Of a stretch of 64,000 bases of DNA, positions 18,813-29,233 are shown piece by piece. Under the pieces are notes generated by a model. It was not told the DNA's origin, did not search any database, and saw only the letters and a program-made list of their open reading frames with translations. A program made the position numbers and the translations under genes. Each line of letters starts with the position of its first letter. The stretch's first letter is position 1. This DNA is from Stenotrophomonas sp. SAU14A_NAIMI4_8 (GTDB lineage: Bacteria; Pseudomonadota; Gammaproteobacteria; Xanthomonadales; Xanthomonadaceae), in contig NZ_CP025999.1 in the NCBI RefSeq assembly GCF_003086695.1, positions 1,476,820 through 1,540,819 on the forward strand, written 5' to 3'.

Positions 18813-20504
18813 ATGTGTTCGATCTTCGGCATCTTCGGCCTGCAGGCCGGTGACGATCTTCCCGCCCTGCGCCGCCACGCGCTGGAACTGTCGCAGCGGC
18901 AGCGCCACCGCGGCCCGGACTGGAGCGGGGTGTACCTGGACGAAGGCGCACTGCTGGTGCACGAGCGCCTGGCCATCGTCGATCCGGCCGGCGGTTCGCA
19001 GCCGCTGCTGTCGGCGGACGGCCAGCTGGCGCTGGCAGTGAACGGCGAAATCTACAACCACCAGGCGCTGAAGGCGGGCCTGACCCAGCCCTACGACTTC
19101 CAGACCGGTTCGGACTGCGAGGTGATCAACGCCCTGTATCGCCAGGGCGGTGCGCCGGCGCAGTGGCTGGAACAGATCAACGGCATCTTCGCCTTTGCCC
19201 TGTGGGACCGCGATGCGGGTCGCGTGCTGGTCGCCCGCGATCCGATCGGCGTGGTGCCGCTGTACTGGGGCCACGATGCCCAGGGCCGCTTGCGCGTGGC
19301 CTCGGAAATGAAGGCGCTGGTGGATACCTGCGCCGACGTGGCGCAGTTCCCGCCGGGCCATTACTACGACAGCGCCAGCGGCGAACTGGTCCGCTATTAC
19401 CAGCAGCCGTGGCGCGACTACGCCGATGTGGAAGGGCGCCAGGCCGACCTGGCCGAGCTGCGCCAGGCCTTCGAACAGGCGGTGGAACGCCAGCTGATGA
19501 GCGATGTGCCCTACGGCGTGCTGTTGTCCGGTGGCCTGGATTCGTCGCTGGTGGCGGCGGTGGCCGCACGCTTTGCCCGCCGCCGTATCGAAGATGGCGG
19601 CCAGAGCGAAGCCTGGTGGCCGCGCCTGCACTCCTTCGCCATCGGCCTGCAGGGATCGCCGGACCTGGCCGCCGCTGCGGTGGCCGCCGAAGCGCTGGGC
19701 ACCGTGCACCACGGTTTCGAATACACCTTCGAAGAAGGCCTGGACGTACTGCCGGAAGTGATCCGCCACATCGAAACCTACGATGTGACCACCATCCGCG
19801 CGTCCACCCCGATGTTCCTGCTGGCACGGAGGATCAAGGCGATGGGGGTGAAGATGGTGCTGTCCGGCGAAGGCAGCGACGAGATCTTCGGCGGCTACCT
19901 GTACTTCCACAAGGCACCCGATGCGCGCGAATTCCACCAGGAACTGGTGCGCAAGCTCGATGCCCTGCACAACTACGACTGCCTGCGTGCCAACAAGTCG
20001 ATGATGGCCTGGGGCGTGGAGCCGCGCGTGCCATTCCTGGACCGCCAGTTCCTGGACGTGGCGATGCGCTTCGATGCCGCCCACAAGATGGTCGGCGCCG
20101 GTTTCGGTGGCCGCCGCATCGAGAAGGCGGTACTGCGCGAGGCCTTCGATGGCTACCTGCCCGACAGCATCCTGTGGCGGCAGAAGGAGCAGTTCAGCGA
20201 TGGCGTGGGTTACGGCTGGATCGACGGGCTGAAGGCGCATGCCGAAGCGCAGGTGAGCGACCGCGTGCTGGCGGCTGCCGACAAGCGCTTCCCGCACAAC
20301 CCGCCGCAGACCAAGGAGGCGTACTACTACCGCCACCTGTTCGAGCAGTTCTTCCCCAGCCACGCGGCCGCGGAAACCGTGCCGGGCGGCAAGTCCATTG
20401 CCTGTTCGTCGCCGGCGGCCATCGCCTGGGATGCCAGCTTCGCCGCGGCCGCCGATCCGTCCGGCCGCGCCATCGCCGGCGTGCACGAACAGGCCCTGGC
20501 CTGA
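18813..20504 (+). CDS. asnB: Asparagine synthetase B, glutamine-hydrolysing
   Basis: Converts aspartate, glutamine and ATP to asparagine. The 563-residue product starts MCSIFGIFG, so Cys2 is the glutaminase nucleophile after Met removal, which fixes the start at 18813 (AGGAG about 7 nt upstream). RHRGPDWSG and NGEIYNH belong to the N-terminal Ntn domain. The ATP-pyrophosphatase loop SGGLDSS is at 239-245 and LSGEGSDEIFGGYLYF lies in the synthetase domain. Preceded by an Asn-coding leader peptide and terminator. Confidence 0.97.
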   Translation: MCSIFGIFGLQAGDDLPALRRHALELSQRQRHRGPDWSGVYLDEGALLVHERLAIVDPAGGSQPLLSADGQLALAVNGEIYNHQALKAGLTQPYDFQTGSDCEVINALYRQGGAPAQWLEQINGIFAFALWDRDAGRVLVARDPIGVVPLYWGHDAQGRLRVASEMKALVDTCADVAQFPPGHYYDSASGELVRYYQQPWRDYADVEGRQADLAELRQAFEQAVERQLMSDVPYGVLLSGGLDSSLVAAVAARFARRRIEDGGQSEAWWPRLHSFAIGLQGSPDLAAAAVAAEALGTVHHGFEYTFEEGLDVLPEVIRHIETYDVTTIRASTPMFLLARRIKAMGVKMVLSGEGSDEIFGGYLYFHKAPDAREFHQELVRKLDALHNYDCLRANKSMMAWGVEPRVPFLDRQFLDVAMRFDAAHKMVGAGFGGRRIEKAVLREAFDGYLPDSILWRQKEQFSDGVGYGWIDGLKAHAEAQVSDRVLAAADKRFPHNPPQTKEAYYYRHLFEQFFPSHAAAETVPGGKSIACSSPAAIAWDASFAAAADPSGRAIAGVHEQALA

Positions 20505-20514
20505 GCGATGACCG

Positions 20515-20575
20515 GTAGCGCCGGGCCATGCCCGGCGAGCGCAGCGGATGGGTAACGCCGGGCCATGCCCGGCGC
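20515..20575. repeat. Two REP elements of the gccgggccatgcccggc type
   Basis: Two palindromic copies of cgccgggccatgcccggcg, the first headed by GTAG (20515-20537), the second by GTAA (20552-20575). Other single copies occur near 25096-25114, 35878-35901 and 39527-39546. Confidence 0.8.
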
Positions 20576-20615
20576 AAGCAAGTATCATCGGCCCCCTGCG
20601 CATTGGGGAATGTTC

Positions 20616-22004
20616 ATGGACGTACAGAACGGAGGCCACGCGCCGCCGATGAAATGGGGGTGGCGCTACCTGGCCTGGGCCGGTCTTCCGCTGCTGGCCG
20701 GCCTGTTGCTGGCCCGCTATGCCGGCCCGGGCGTGCCTGTGGCGGCGGCCAAGGCCGAAGCCGTGGTCGGTGCCGACTGGGCCCATCACCTGACCTCGCC
20801 GCTGGGGCTGTTCCTGCTGCAGCTGCTGGTGCTGCTGCTGGTGGCCAAGGGCGCCGGCGCGCTGCTCAAGCGCCTGGGGCAACCGGCGGTGATCGGTGAA
20901 ATGGCGGCCGGCCTGATGATGGGGCCGCTGCTGCTGGGCAGTCTGCTGCCGCAGGTCCATGGCCTGCTGTTCCCGGCCGCGTCGCTGGGGCCGCTGGGCA
21001 TGCTCAGCCAGTTGGGCGTGTTGATGTTCCTGCTGGTGGCCGGTGCCAAACTGGACCTGGGCGCACTGCGCGGGCGCCGCCGTTTTGCGTTCACCGTCAG
21101 CCACGCCGGCATTGCCGTGCCGTTCGTGCTGGGCGTGCTGCTGGCGGTGTGGCTGTACCCGCAGCATGGGCCGCAGGGCGTGGGCTTCACCGCGTTCGCG
21201 CTGTTCGTGGGCGTGTCGATGAGCATCACCGCCTTTCCGGTGCTGCTGCGCATCCTGGCCGACCGCGGCATCACCCACAGCCCGCTGGGGCAGACCGCCA
21301 TTGCCTGCGCTGCACTGGGCGATGCCACGGCGTGGTGCCTGCTGGCATTGATCGTGGCCGCCGCGCAGGCCACCGGCTGGCTGACGGCCAGCCTGAACCT
21401 GGTCTGCGTGGTGCTGTTCGTGGCGATCATGCTGGGCGTGGTGAAGCCCTGGTTCGCGCGCCAGCAGATTGTTGCCGGGCGCGAGGGGCGCTGGTTGCTG
21501 GGCATCCTGCTGCTGGCCCTGGCCAGCGCGCTGGTGACCGAAGTGCTGGGTATCCATGCTTTGTTCGGTGCGTTCGCCGCCGGCGTGGCGGTGTCGTCCA
21601 ACGAGCAGCTGCGGCACCTGCTGATGGCGCGGGTGGAACCGTTTGCGGTGACCCTGCTGCTGCCGCTGTTCTTCGCCATGACCGGCCTGCGCATGCGTGC
21701 CGATGCGCTGCAGACCCAGGACATCCTGCTGTGCCTGGTGGTGATTGCGGTGGCCACGGCGGGCAAGCTGCTGGGCACTTTCAGTGCCGCGCGCAGCACC
21801 GGCATGCCCAGCCGCGAGGCCTGGCGCCTGGGCGCGCTGATGAACACCCGCGGCTTGATGGAGCTGATCGTGCTGAACCTGGGCTACGAACTGGGCCTGC
21901 TGGGCGATCGCTTGTTCGCGGTGCTGGTGATCATGGCGCTGGTGACCACCGCGATGACCGGGCCGCTGCTGAACCTGATCGAGCGCCGCCGCACCGCGCG
22001 GTAG
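20616..22004 (+). CDS. CPA2-family cation:proton antiporter
   Basis: 462-residue integral membrane protein with about 12-13 hydrophobic segments of the monovalent cation:proton antiporter-2 family (KefB/NapA-like). It contains the family block GQPAVIGEMAAGLMMGPLLLG near residue 85 and LFVGVSMSITAFPVLLRIL near 200, then GALMNTRGLMELIVLNLGYELG near the C terminus. No TrkA-N/RCK domain follows, so it is not a full KefB/C. The ATG at 20616 has GGGGA 6 nt upstream; an ATG at 20610 is the alternative. The TAG stop lies inside a REP element. Confidence 0.9.
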   Translation: MDVQNGGHAPPMKWGWRYLAWAGLPLLAGLLLARYAGPGVPVAAAKAEAVVGADWAHHLTSPLGLFLLQLLVLLLVAKGAGALLKRLGQPAVIGEMAAGLMMGPLLLGSLLPQVHGLLFPAASLGPLGMLSQLGVLMFLLVAGAKLDLGALRGRRRFAFTVSHAGIAVPFVLGVLLAVWLYPQHGPQGVGFTAFALFVGVSMSITAFPVLLRILADRGITHSPLGQTAIACAALGDATAWCLLALIVAAAQATGWLTASLNLVCVVLFVAIMLGVVKPWFARQQIVAGREGRWLLGILLLALASALVTEVLGIHALFGAFAAGVAVSSNEQLRHLLMARVEPFAVTLLLPLFFAMTGLRMRADALQTQDILLCLVVIAVATAGKLLGTFSAARSTGMPSREAWRLGALMNTRGLMELIVLNLGYELGLLGDRLFAVLVIMALVTTAMTGPLLNLIERRRTAR

Positions 22005-22117
22005 CGTCGAGCTTGCTCGATTTCCGCTTTTGTAGAGTCGAGCTTGCTCGACTGAACCAGAACCAGCCGAGCATGGCTCGGCTCTACAGCAATGCAGTCG
22101 AGCAAGCTCGACTCTAC
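22001..22117. repeat. Cluster of four GTAG-headed REP elements
   Basis: Two direct copies headed by GTAG (22001-22020 and 22032-22053, core tcgagcttgctcga) are followed by two inverted ones ending in CTAC (22065-22087 and 22096-22117). The second of these, 22065-22087, has a different core (ccgagcatggctcgg). This is the typical paired layout of SMAG elements. A near-identical triplet occurs at 60018-60109. Confidence 0.85.
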
Positions 22118-22119
22118 GG

Positions 22120-24450
22120 TTATCTGGCCGGCACCAGGGTCATGGTGCGCTGCGCCGGGCCGGGCAGGAACGGGGTCGGGCGGCCGTGTACCCAGTCTTC
22201 GTGGCCGGCGCCCCAGTACGGTGACAGCGGGTGTCCGCTCTGCCCGCCGGGCATGTGCACGATGCCGTCGGCTTCGTGGCCGGGCGACACCACCATGCGC
22301 TGCGATGCGCCGAAGCTCGGCCCCTGCACACGCGGCATGTCACGGTCGCCGGGCAGCGGATCGGCGGGCATGCACAGCCAGCGCTGGGCGAAGGCGGGCA
22401 GGGCACGCGCCACCGGCTGGCAGATCGCAGCGGTGTTGCGTTCGCCCCAGGTGCGCTGCTGCAGCGGCCCTTGCTGCGACAGGTCAGCCTCCAGTTCGCG
22501 TGCGGCCGTGGCCAGCAGGTCATCCCAGCTGGCCACGCCCGGCGGCAGCAGATTCGCCGGGCGCTGTTCCAGCATCGGCCAGACCACGCCTTCCAGCTGC
22601 GCCAGCCGTGGCGGCAGGAAGTCATCGCCCAGCGGCGCCTTGGCCGGTGCCAGCAGGGCGCCTTCCACGGCATCGAGCACCTTGCCGCGGAAGCTGCGGG
22701 TGATGCGGTAGCTGACCGAATCCACCGATGCGCGGCCGTCCCAGTGCGCGTTGGCCGCATGCAGCCGCTGCAGCGCAGGATCGTTGCTGGCGGCGGTCAC
22801 CTCCTGCAGCAGCGCCCACCAGCGCTGCAGGAACACCGCGCGATCATCCAGCTGGATGGCCAGCAGCGCGTGTTCGTCGAAGCGATCGCGCGCGACCAGC
22901 AGGTCGCGGATCTGCTGGCCCCGTGCGCCCAGGTCGTAGCCGCCATTGCCGACGGTGGCCAGTCGCTGCTCATCCACTACCCGGCTGTTGGCGGTCCACA
23001 GCCGATGCGCAGGCGGGTCGATCAGCGCCGGAGCGGCATCGCTGCGGATGCCCCAGGGCGCGCAGTCGGGCGTGTCCAGGTTGTCGTTGAATCCCTGTGG
23101 CAGGCAGCCCAGGCCGCGGTCGGGCCGCGCGCCCACCAAGCGCCAGGCGATACGCCCGCTGCGATCGGCAATGACCAGGTTCTGCGCCGGAATGCCTGCA
23201 TGGTCGGCCACCTGCAGCGCCTGCTGCAGCGTGCCGGCGCGGGCCATGTCGGCGAAATCCATGCGCACCGCACCCGGCAGCTGGGCGACCCAGCGCAGCG
23301 CGTCGCCGCTACCGTCTGCATGGGTGTGCACGATCGGCCCCCAGGCGCTTTCGCGCACCGGGAAGCGGACCGGCGCCTGCCCAGCCACGTCGATGCGTTC
23401 TTCGTGCACGGTCACGGCCGCATCGGCCGGTTCGCGGCGGAAGTCGGCCGTGTCGATGTAGCTGTTGGTGAAGCCCCAGGCCACGTGGCCGTTGCTGCCC
23501 ACGATCACCGCCGGCACGCCCGGCAGCGAGAAGCCGCTGATGTCGACCCGGCCGCCCGGTGCATCGGGATCGGGATAGCGCAGCCGCACGCGGAACCAGA
23601 GCGCCGGCGCGCGCAGGCCCAGGTGCATGTCGTCGGCCACGATGGCACGGCCGTCGCGGGTCAGTGTGCCGTCCACGGCGAAGTTGTTGCTGCCTACCGC
23701 ATCGGCGTCCGCCGCACCGCTGGCGGGCACGGCGGCCAGGGCGCGCAGGTCCAGCTGGGTGGCGTCAGGCAGTGTCGCGTTGCCGCGCGGTTCGCCCAGC
23801 AGCGGGGCGTCCCACTGGCTGCCATCGTGGGCCAGCAGCGCGTACAGCGCCGGCGGCACCACCGCGCGGATGCGCGCCAGCGCCAGTTCGTTCTGGTTGG
23901 CCGGGTCCTGCAGGTCCGCATACATGGCCAGCCCAGCCAGCACGCTGTCGCTGGCCTGCCAGGGCTGTGGCGCCTGGCGCAGCAGCAGGTAGGCCCACGG
24001 CCGCACCGGCAGCGCGGCCAGCCCTTCGTTCACGCCGGCCACGTAGGCCTGCACCACGGCCGGCTGGCTGCCCAGCGCCTGCGCAAGATGGGCGTCGGTG
24101 CGCGCGCGCAGGCGATGCACGCGCATGCGCTTGTCGGCCTCGATGGCCGCCGGCCCGAACAGGGCAGACAGCTCGCCGGCGGCACTGCGCCGCATCAGGT
24201 CCATTTCGAAGTAACGCTCCTGCGCGTGCACGCGGCCCAGAGCGCGCATGGCGTCGGCCTGGTTGGCCGCGGTGATGGTGACCACGCCCAGCGCGTCACG
24301 CTCCACAGTGACGGCCGCAGACAGGCCGGGCAGGGCGCGTTCGCCGTCCAGCTCGGCCAGGCTGCCGCGCAGCAGCAGCCAGATCGCCAGGCTGGCCAGT
24401 ACCACCAAGGCCAGCACACACCACAACAACCGCAGCAGCCAACGACGCAT
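22120..24450 (-). CDS. Penicillin-acylase-family (Ntn hydrolase) enzyme
   Basis: 776-residue precursor anchored by an N-terminal hydrophobic segment (about 4-28). The family processing site is visible: GSNNFAV with the predicted nucleophile Ser254, which becomes the N terminus of the large subunit after autocleavage. The small-subunit part has DALGVVTITAANQADAMRALGRVHAQERYFEMDLMRR, and the large subunit NGHVAWGFTN and WGERNTA. Substrates in this family include penicillins, cephalosporins and acyl-homoserine lactones; the substrate here is not predictable. It faces bfr divergently. Confidence 0.9.
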   Translation of the reverse strand: MRRWLLRLLWCVLALVVLASLAIWLLLRGSLAELDGERALPGLSAAVTVERDALGVVTITAANQADAMRALGRVHAQERYFEMDLMRRSAAGELSALFGPAAIEADKRMRVHRLRARTDAHLAQALGSQPAVVQAYVAGVNEGLAALPVRPWAYLLLRQAPQPWQASDSVLAGLAMYADLQDPANQNELALARIRAVVPPALYALLAHDGSQWDAPLLGEPRGNATLPDATQLDLRALAAVPASGAADADAVGSNNFAVDGTLTRDGRAIVADDMHLGLRAPALWFRVRLRYPDPDAPGGRVDISGFSLPGVPAVIVGSNGHVAWGFTNSYIDTADFRREPADAAVTVHEERIDVAGQAPVRFPVRESAWGPIVHTHADGSGDALRWVAQLPGAVRMDFADMARAGTLQQALQVADHAGIPAQNLVIADRSGRIAWRLVGARPDRGLGCLPQGFNDNLDTPDCAPWGIRSDAAPALIDPPAHRLWTANSRVVDEQRLATVGNGGYDLGARGQQIRDLLVARDRFDEHALLAIQLDDRAVFLQRWWALLQEVTAASNDPALQRLHAANAHWDGRASVDSVSYRITRSFRGKVLDAVEGALLAPAKAPLGDDFLPPRLAQLEGVVWPMLEQRPANLLPPGVASWDDLLATAARELEADLSQQGPLQQRTWGERNTAAICQPVARALPAFAQRWLCMPADPLPGDRDMPRVQGPSFGASQRMVVSPGHEADGIVHMPGGQSGHPLSPYWGAGHEDWVHGRPTPFLPGPAQRTMTLVPAR

Positions 24451-24598
24451 GGACAGGGCCCGTGAGCAGGTGAACCCCGATTCTAGCCACAGCCGATGAC
24501 CGGCCGCATCGCGAGCGCAACTGCGACTGATTCTGATTAGATCACCGTGATTTCAGATGGGGCACCATGGGCGCCATCGATTCACAGGAGCTCCCCCC

Positions 24599-25087
24599 AT
24601 GAAAGGCAATCCGGACGTCATCGCCTGCCTGAAGGAACTGCTGCGCGGCGAACTTGCTGCCCGCGACCAGTACTTCATCCATTCCCGCCGCTACGAGGAC
24701 CAGGGCCTGTTCGCGCTGTACGAACGCCTGAACCACGAGATGGAAGAGGAAACCCAGCACGCCGATGCCCTGCTGCGCCGCATCCTGTTCCTGGGCGGCG
24801 ACCCGGACATGCGCCCGCACGCCAGCGAGCCGGGCAAGACCGTGGAAGAGATGCTGCAGAAGGATCTGGACACCGAGTACGCCGTGCGCAACAACCTGGC
24901 GGCCGGCATGAAGCTGTGCGAGGAGAACGGCGATTACGTCAGCCGCGACATCCTGCTGGCACAGCTGAAGGACACCGAAGAAGACCACGCCTGGTGGCTG
25001 GAACAGCAGCTGGGCCTGATCAAGCGCATCGGCCTGGAGCTGTACCAGCTGAGCAAGATCGAAAGCGGCGGCGCCCCGGCGCATTGA
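24599..25087 (+). CDS. bfr: Bacterioferritin-family ferritin without the haem-ligand Met
   Basis: 162-residue four-helix ferritin that stores and detoxifies iron. Ferroxidase ligands are in place: Glu18, Glu51, His54, Glu93, Glu127 and His130. In E. coli Bfr the residue after Glu51 is Met52, the axial haem ligand; here the segment reads EETQHAD, so position 52 is Thr. It may therefore not bind haem by itself, as in the FtnA-like subunits of Pseudomonas. The start ATG at 24599 has an AGGAG site upstream. It is divergent from the acylase and followed by a long perfect terminator hairpin. Confidence 0.93.
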   Translation: MKGNPDVIACLKELLRGELAARDQYFIHSRRYEDQGLFALYERLNHEMEEETQHADALLRRILFLGGDPDMRPHASEPGKTVEEMLQKDLDTEYAVRNNLAAGMKLCEENGDYVSRDILLAQLKDTEEDHAWWLEQQLGLIKRIGLELYQLSKIESGGAPAH

Positions 25088-25194
25088 TCCGCAGGTGGCG
25101 CCGGGCCATGCCCGGCACCGCCGACCACGCAACGTCGCCCGCCAGCACTGGAGCATCGCGCGCCCGCTTTCGCCAGCCTGCCGCTCCGCCGCCC

Positions 25195-25252
25195 GCCAGC
25201 CGACAAACGAAAAAGCCGGGGAATGCCCCGGCTTTTTCGTTTGTCGGCTGGC
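25195..25252. terminator. Bidirectional terminator, 27-bp perfect inverted repeat
   Basis: Arms 25195-25221 and 25226-25252 are perfect reverse complements around the loop aatg. A core gccgggg/ccccggc stem is flanked by A-run and T-run, so it can terminate both bfr (+) and parC (-). Confidence 0.88.
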
Positions 25253-25260
25253 CGCCAGGG

Positions 25261-25410
25261 CGTGTCAACCAAGGTTGACACCTACCGAAGCGGGGGGCGG
25301 GGGTCGCGGGGCCGGGGTCGGATCCGTTTTCAACGAAAACGGCTCTGACCCCATGGGTTGAAGCGGGGGCCGGGGTCAGAGCCCTTTCCCGAGGAAAGGG
25401 ATCCGACCCC
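25261..25410. repeat. One REP palindrome and a facing pair of ggggtcGGATCC/ctctgacccc elements
   Basis: gtgtcaaccaaggttgacac is followed by two 39-bp hairpin elements at 25314-25352 and 25372-25410 in opposite orientation. Each has conserved ends (ggggtcggatcc and ggctctgacccc) and a different self-complementary centre. With the terminator, these fill the 329-bp gap between bfr and parC. Confidence 0.8.
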
Positions 25411-25416
25411 GCTGCG

Positions 25417-27660
<2,244 letters not shown>

Positions 27661-27719
27661 GCGGCGTTGTTACCTATGTCGGGAGGCGAAGACGGCGGTC
27701 GGCGCTCTCAATGCGCTGA

Positions 27720-28628
27720 TTATCCGGATGCGGCGGGGGATGCCAAGCCGCGCGCGGGGTCCAGGGTCGATTCCAGGCCGTTGCCGACCCGCGCCAGGTA
27801 GCGCCCGGGGGGCAGGCCGAAGTGGCGGCGGAACACGGTGACGAAGGCGCTGGCGCTGCTGAAACCCAGTGCGTGGGCGATGTCGGCCACGCTGTGGCCC
27901 TCGCTCAGCCGGCGCAGGGCCTCGGCCAGCCGCGCCTGCTGCCGCCACTGGGCGAAGCTGAGGGTGGTCTCGTCGCGGAAGTGCCGGGTCAGGCTGCGCG
28001 GCGACAGCCCGGCCCAGTGTGCCCAGTCGGCCAGGCTGCGCTCGTCGGACGGTTCGGCCAGCAGCTGCGAGGCGATCTTCAGCAGGCGCCGGTCACGCGG
28101 CATGGGCAGGTGCATGCGCTGGCGGGGCGCGTTGCGGATCTCATCCAGCATCACCTGGATGATGTGGCGGCGGTCCTCGCTGCCTTCGTATTCCAGCGGC
28201 CACTCACAGATGCGCTCGGCCACCGCCTGCGCCAGCCGTGACAAGCCCAGCACGCAGGGGTCGGCGGGCAGGTCGCTGCACAGGGGCGCGGCCAGGGCCA
28301 TGCCCCAGCCGCGCATCGGCCCGTCCAGGCTGACCGTGTGGGCCTCCAGCGGCGGCATCCAGCCGGCCGAACCCGGCGCCAGCGACCAGGTGCCGTGCGA
28401 GGTGCGGGTGGTCAGCAGGCCGCGTTCCACGCAGATCAGCTGCGCCCGCGCATGGTGGTGCCAGTCCACTTCACGGGCCAGGCCCTGCGGGCTGTCGAAG
28501 CGGAAGGCGATGATCGGCGGGCCATCGTTGCGCTCGAACCAGTCCAGCGCCACCTCGCGCAGCAGGGTGGGCGGGCCCGGTTCACCGGCATTCACGCGCG
28601 CCGGGGGTGGCTGGAATGTGACATTCAT
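27720..28628 (-). CDS. AraC-family transcriptional regulator
   Basis: 302-residue regulator. Residues 30-150 form a cupin-like sensor domain (WHHHARAQLICVERGLLTTRT), and residues about 195-290 the double helix-turn-helix AraC/XylS domain (SLADWAHWAGLSPRSLTRHFRDETTLSFAQWRQQARL, then VADIAHALGFSSASAFVTVFRRHFG). The start was set to the ATG at 28626-28628, since the upstream 37 codons run into the emrR promoter region. It is divergent from emrR; whether it controls the efflux operon is unknown. Confidence 0.9.
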   Translation of the reverse strand: MNVTFQPPPARVNAGEPGPPTLLREVALDWFERNDGPPIIAFRFDSPQGLAREVDWHHHARAQLICVERGLLTTRTSHGTWSLAPGSAGWMPPLEAHTVSLDGPMRGWGMALAAPLCSDLPADPCVLGLSRLAQAVAERICEWPLEYEGSEDRRHIIQVMLDEIRNAPRQRMHLPMPRDRRLLKIASQLLAEPSDERSLADWAHWAGLSPRSLTRHFRDETTLSFAQWRQQARLAEALRRLSEGHSVADIAHALGFSSASAFVTVFRRHFGLPPGRYLARVGNGLESTLDPARGLASPAASG

Positions 28629-28728
28629 TGGCTGGATTGTACTACCGGGCCAGCGCAGAGGCCCATTAAGGTGTGCGCCTTCATCGAATCCAGCCCATTG
28701 CTGCAACACAGCATTTGATGCCAGATCG

Positions 28729-28750
28729 AATATTTCCATTGAGAAATATT
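28729..28750. promoter_or_regulatory. Palindrome upstream of emrR, candidate EmrR operator
   Basis: aatatttc (28729-28736) and gaaatatt (28743-28750) form an 8-bp inverted repeat with a 6-bp spacer. It is AT-rich within a GC-rich chromosome and 24 bp before the emrR start codon. MarR-type repressors bind such sites; binding is inferred. Confidence 0.55.
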
Positions 28751-28774
28751 TTTTTTGGAAGAAAATGCTCTCCC

Positions 28775-29233
28775 ATGATCTGTCCTCCCACGACCCCGGC
28801 CGGCTTCGGCCCCCCCAGCTTTGGTCTGCTGCTGCGCCAGGTGCGCGACGGCCTGGTCCGCCAGCTCGATGCGTCCATGGCCGAAGAAGACCTCGGCATC
28901 GGCTTCACCCATTACATCGGCCTGAAGCTGCTGGCGCGCATGGCCCCGTGCACGGCCAACGAACTGGCCCAGGCCATCGACCAGGTGCCCAGCGCGGTGA
29001 CCCGCCTGCTGGACAAGCTGGAAGCGCTGGGCTGCGTGCGCCGCGAGCCGCATGCGCAGGACCGCCGGGCGCTGCAGATCGTGCTGACCGATGAAGGCCG
29101 CGCCCTGTGGGCACGGCTGCAGAAGCGCGGCGACGCGGTGATGGATTTCGCCCTGCGCGATCTGTCCGCCGACGAACGCGCGCTGTTGTTGTCCCTCCTG
29201 ACCCGTATCCGCGATTCCCTGACGACCCCATGA
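28775..29233 (+). CDS. emrR: MarR-family repressor of the emr efflux operon
   Basis: 152-residue winged-helix regulator of the MarR/EmrR family, expected to repress its own operon and to be released by hydrophobic ligands. Visible are helix-turn-helix residues about 53-85 (CTANELAQAIDQVPSAVTRLLDKLEALGCV) and the wing RREPHAQDRRALQIVLTDEG. The ATG at 28775 gives the family length; an earlier in-frame Met at 28718 lies within the palindromic promoter region and is less likely. Its TGA overlaps the emrC start by 4 bp. It matches the emrR-C-A-B order described for S. maltophilia. Confidence 0.88.
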   Translation: MICPPTTPAGFGPPSFGLLLRQVRDGLVRQLDASMAEEDLGIGFTHYIGLKLLARMAPCTANELAQAIDQVPSAVTRLLDKLEALGCVRREPHAQDRRALQIVLTDEGRALWARLQKRGDAVMDFALRDLSADERALLLSLLTRIRDSLTTP

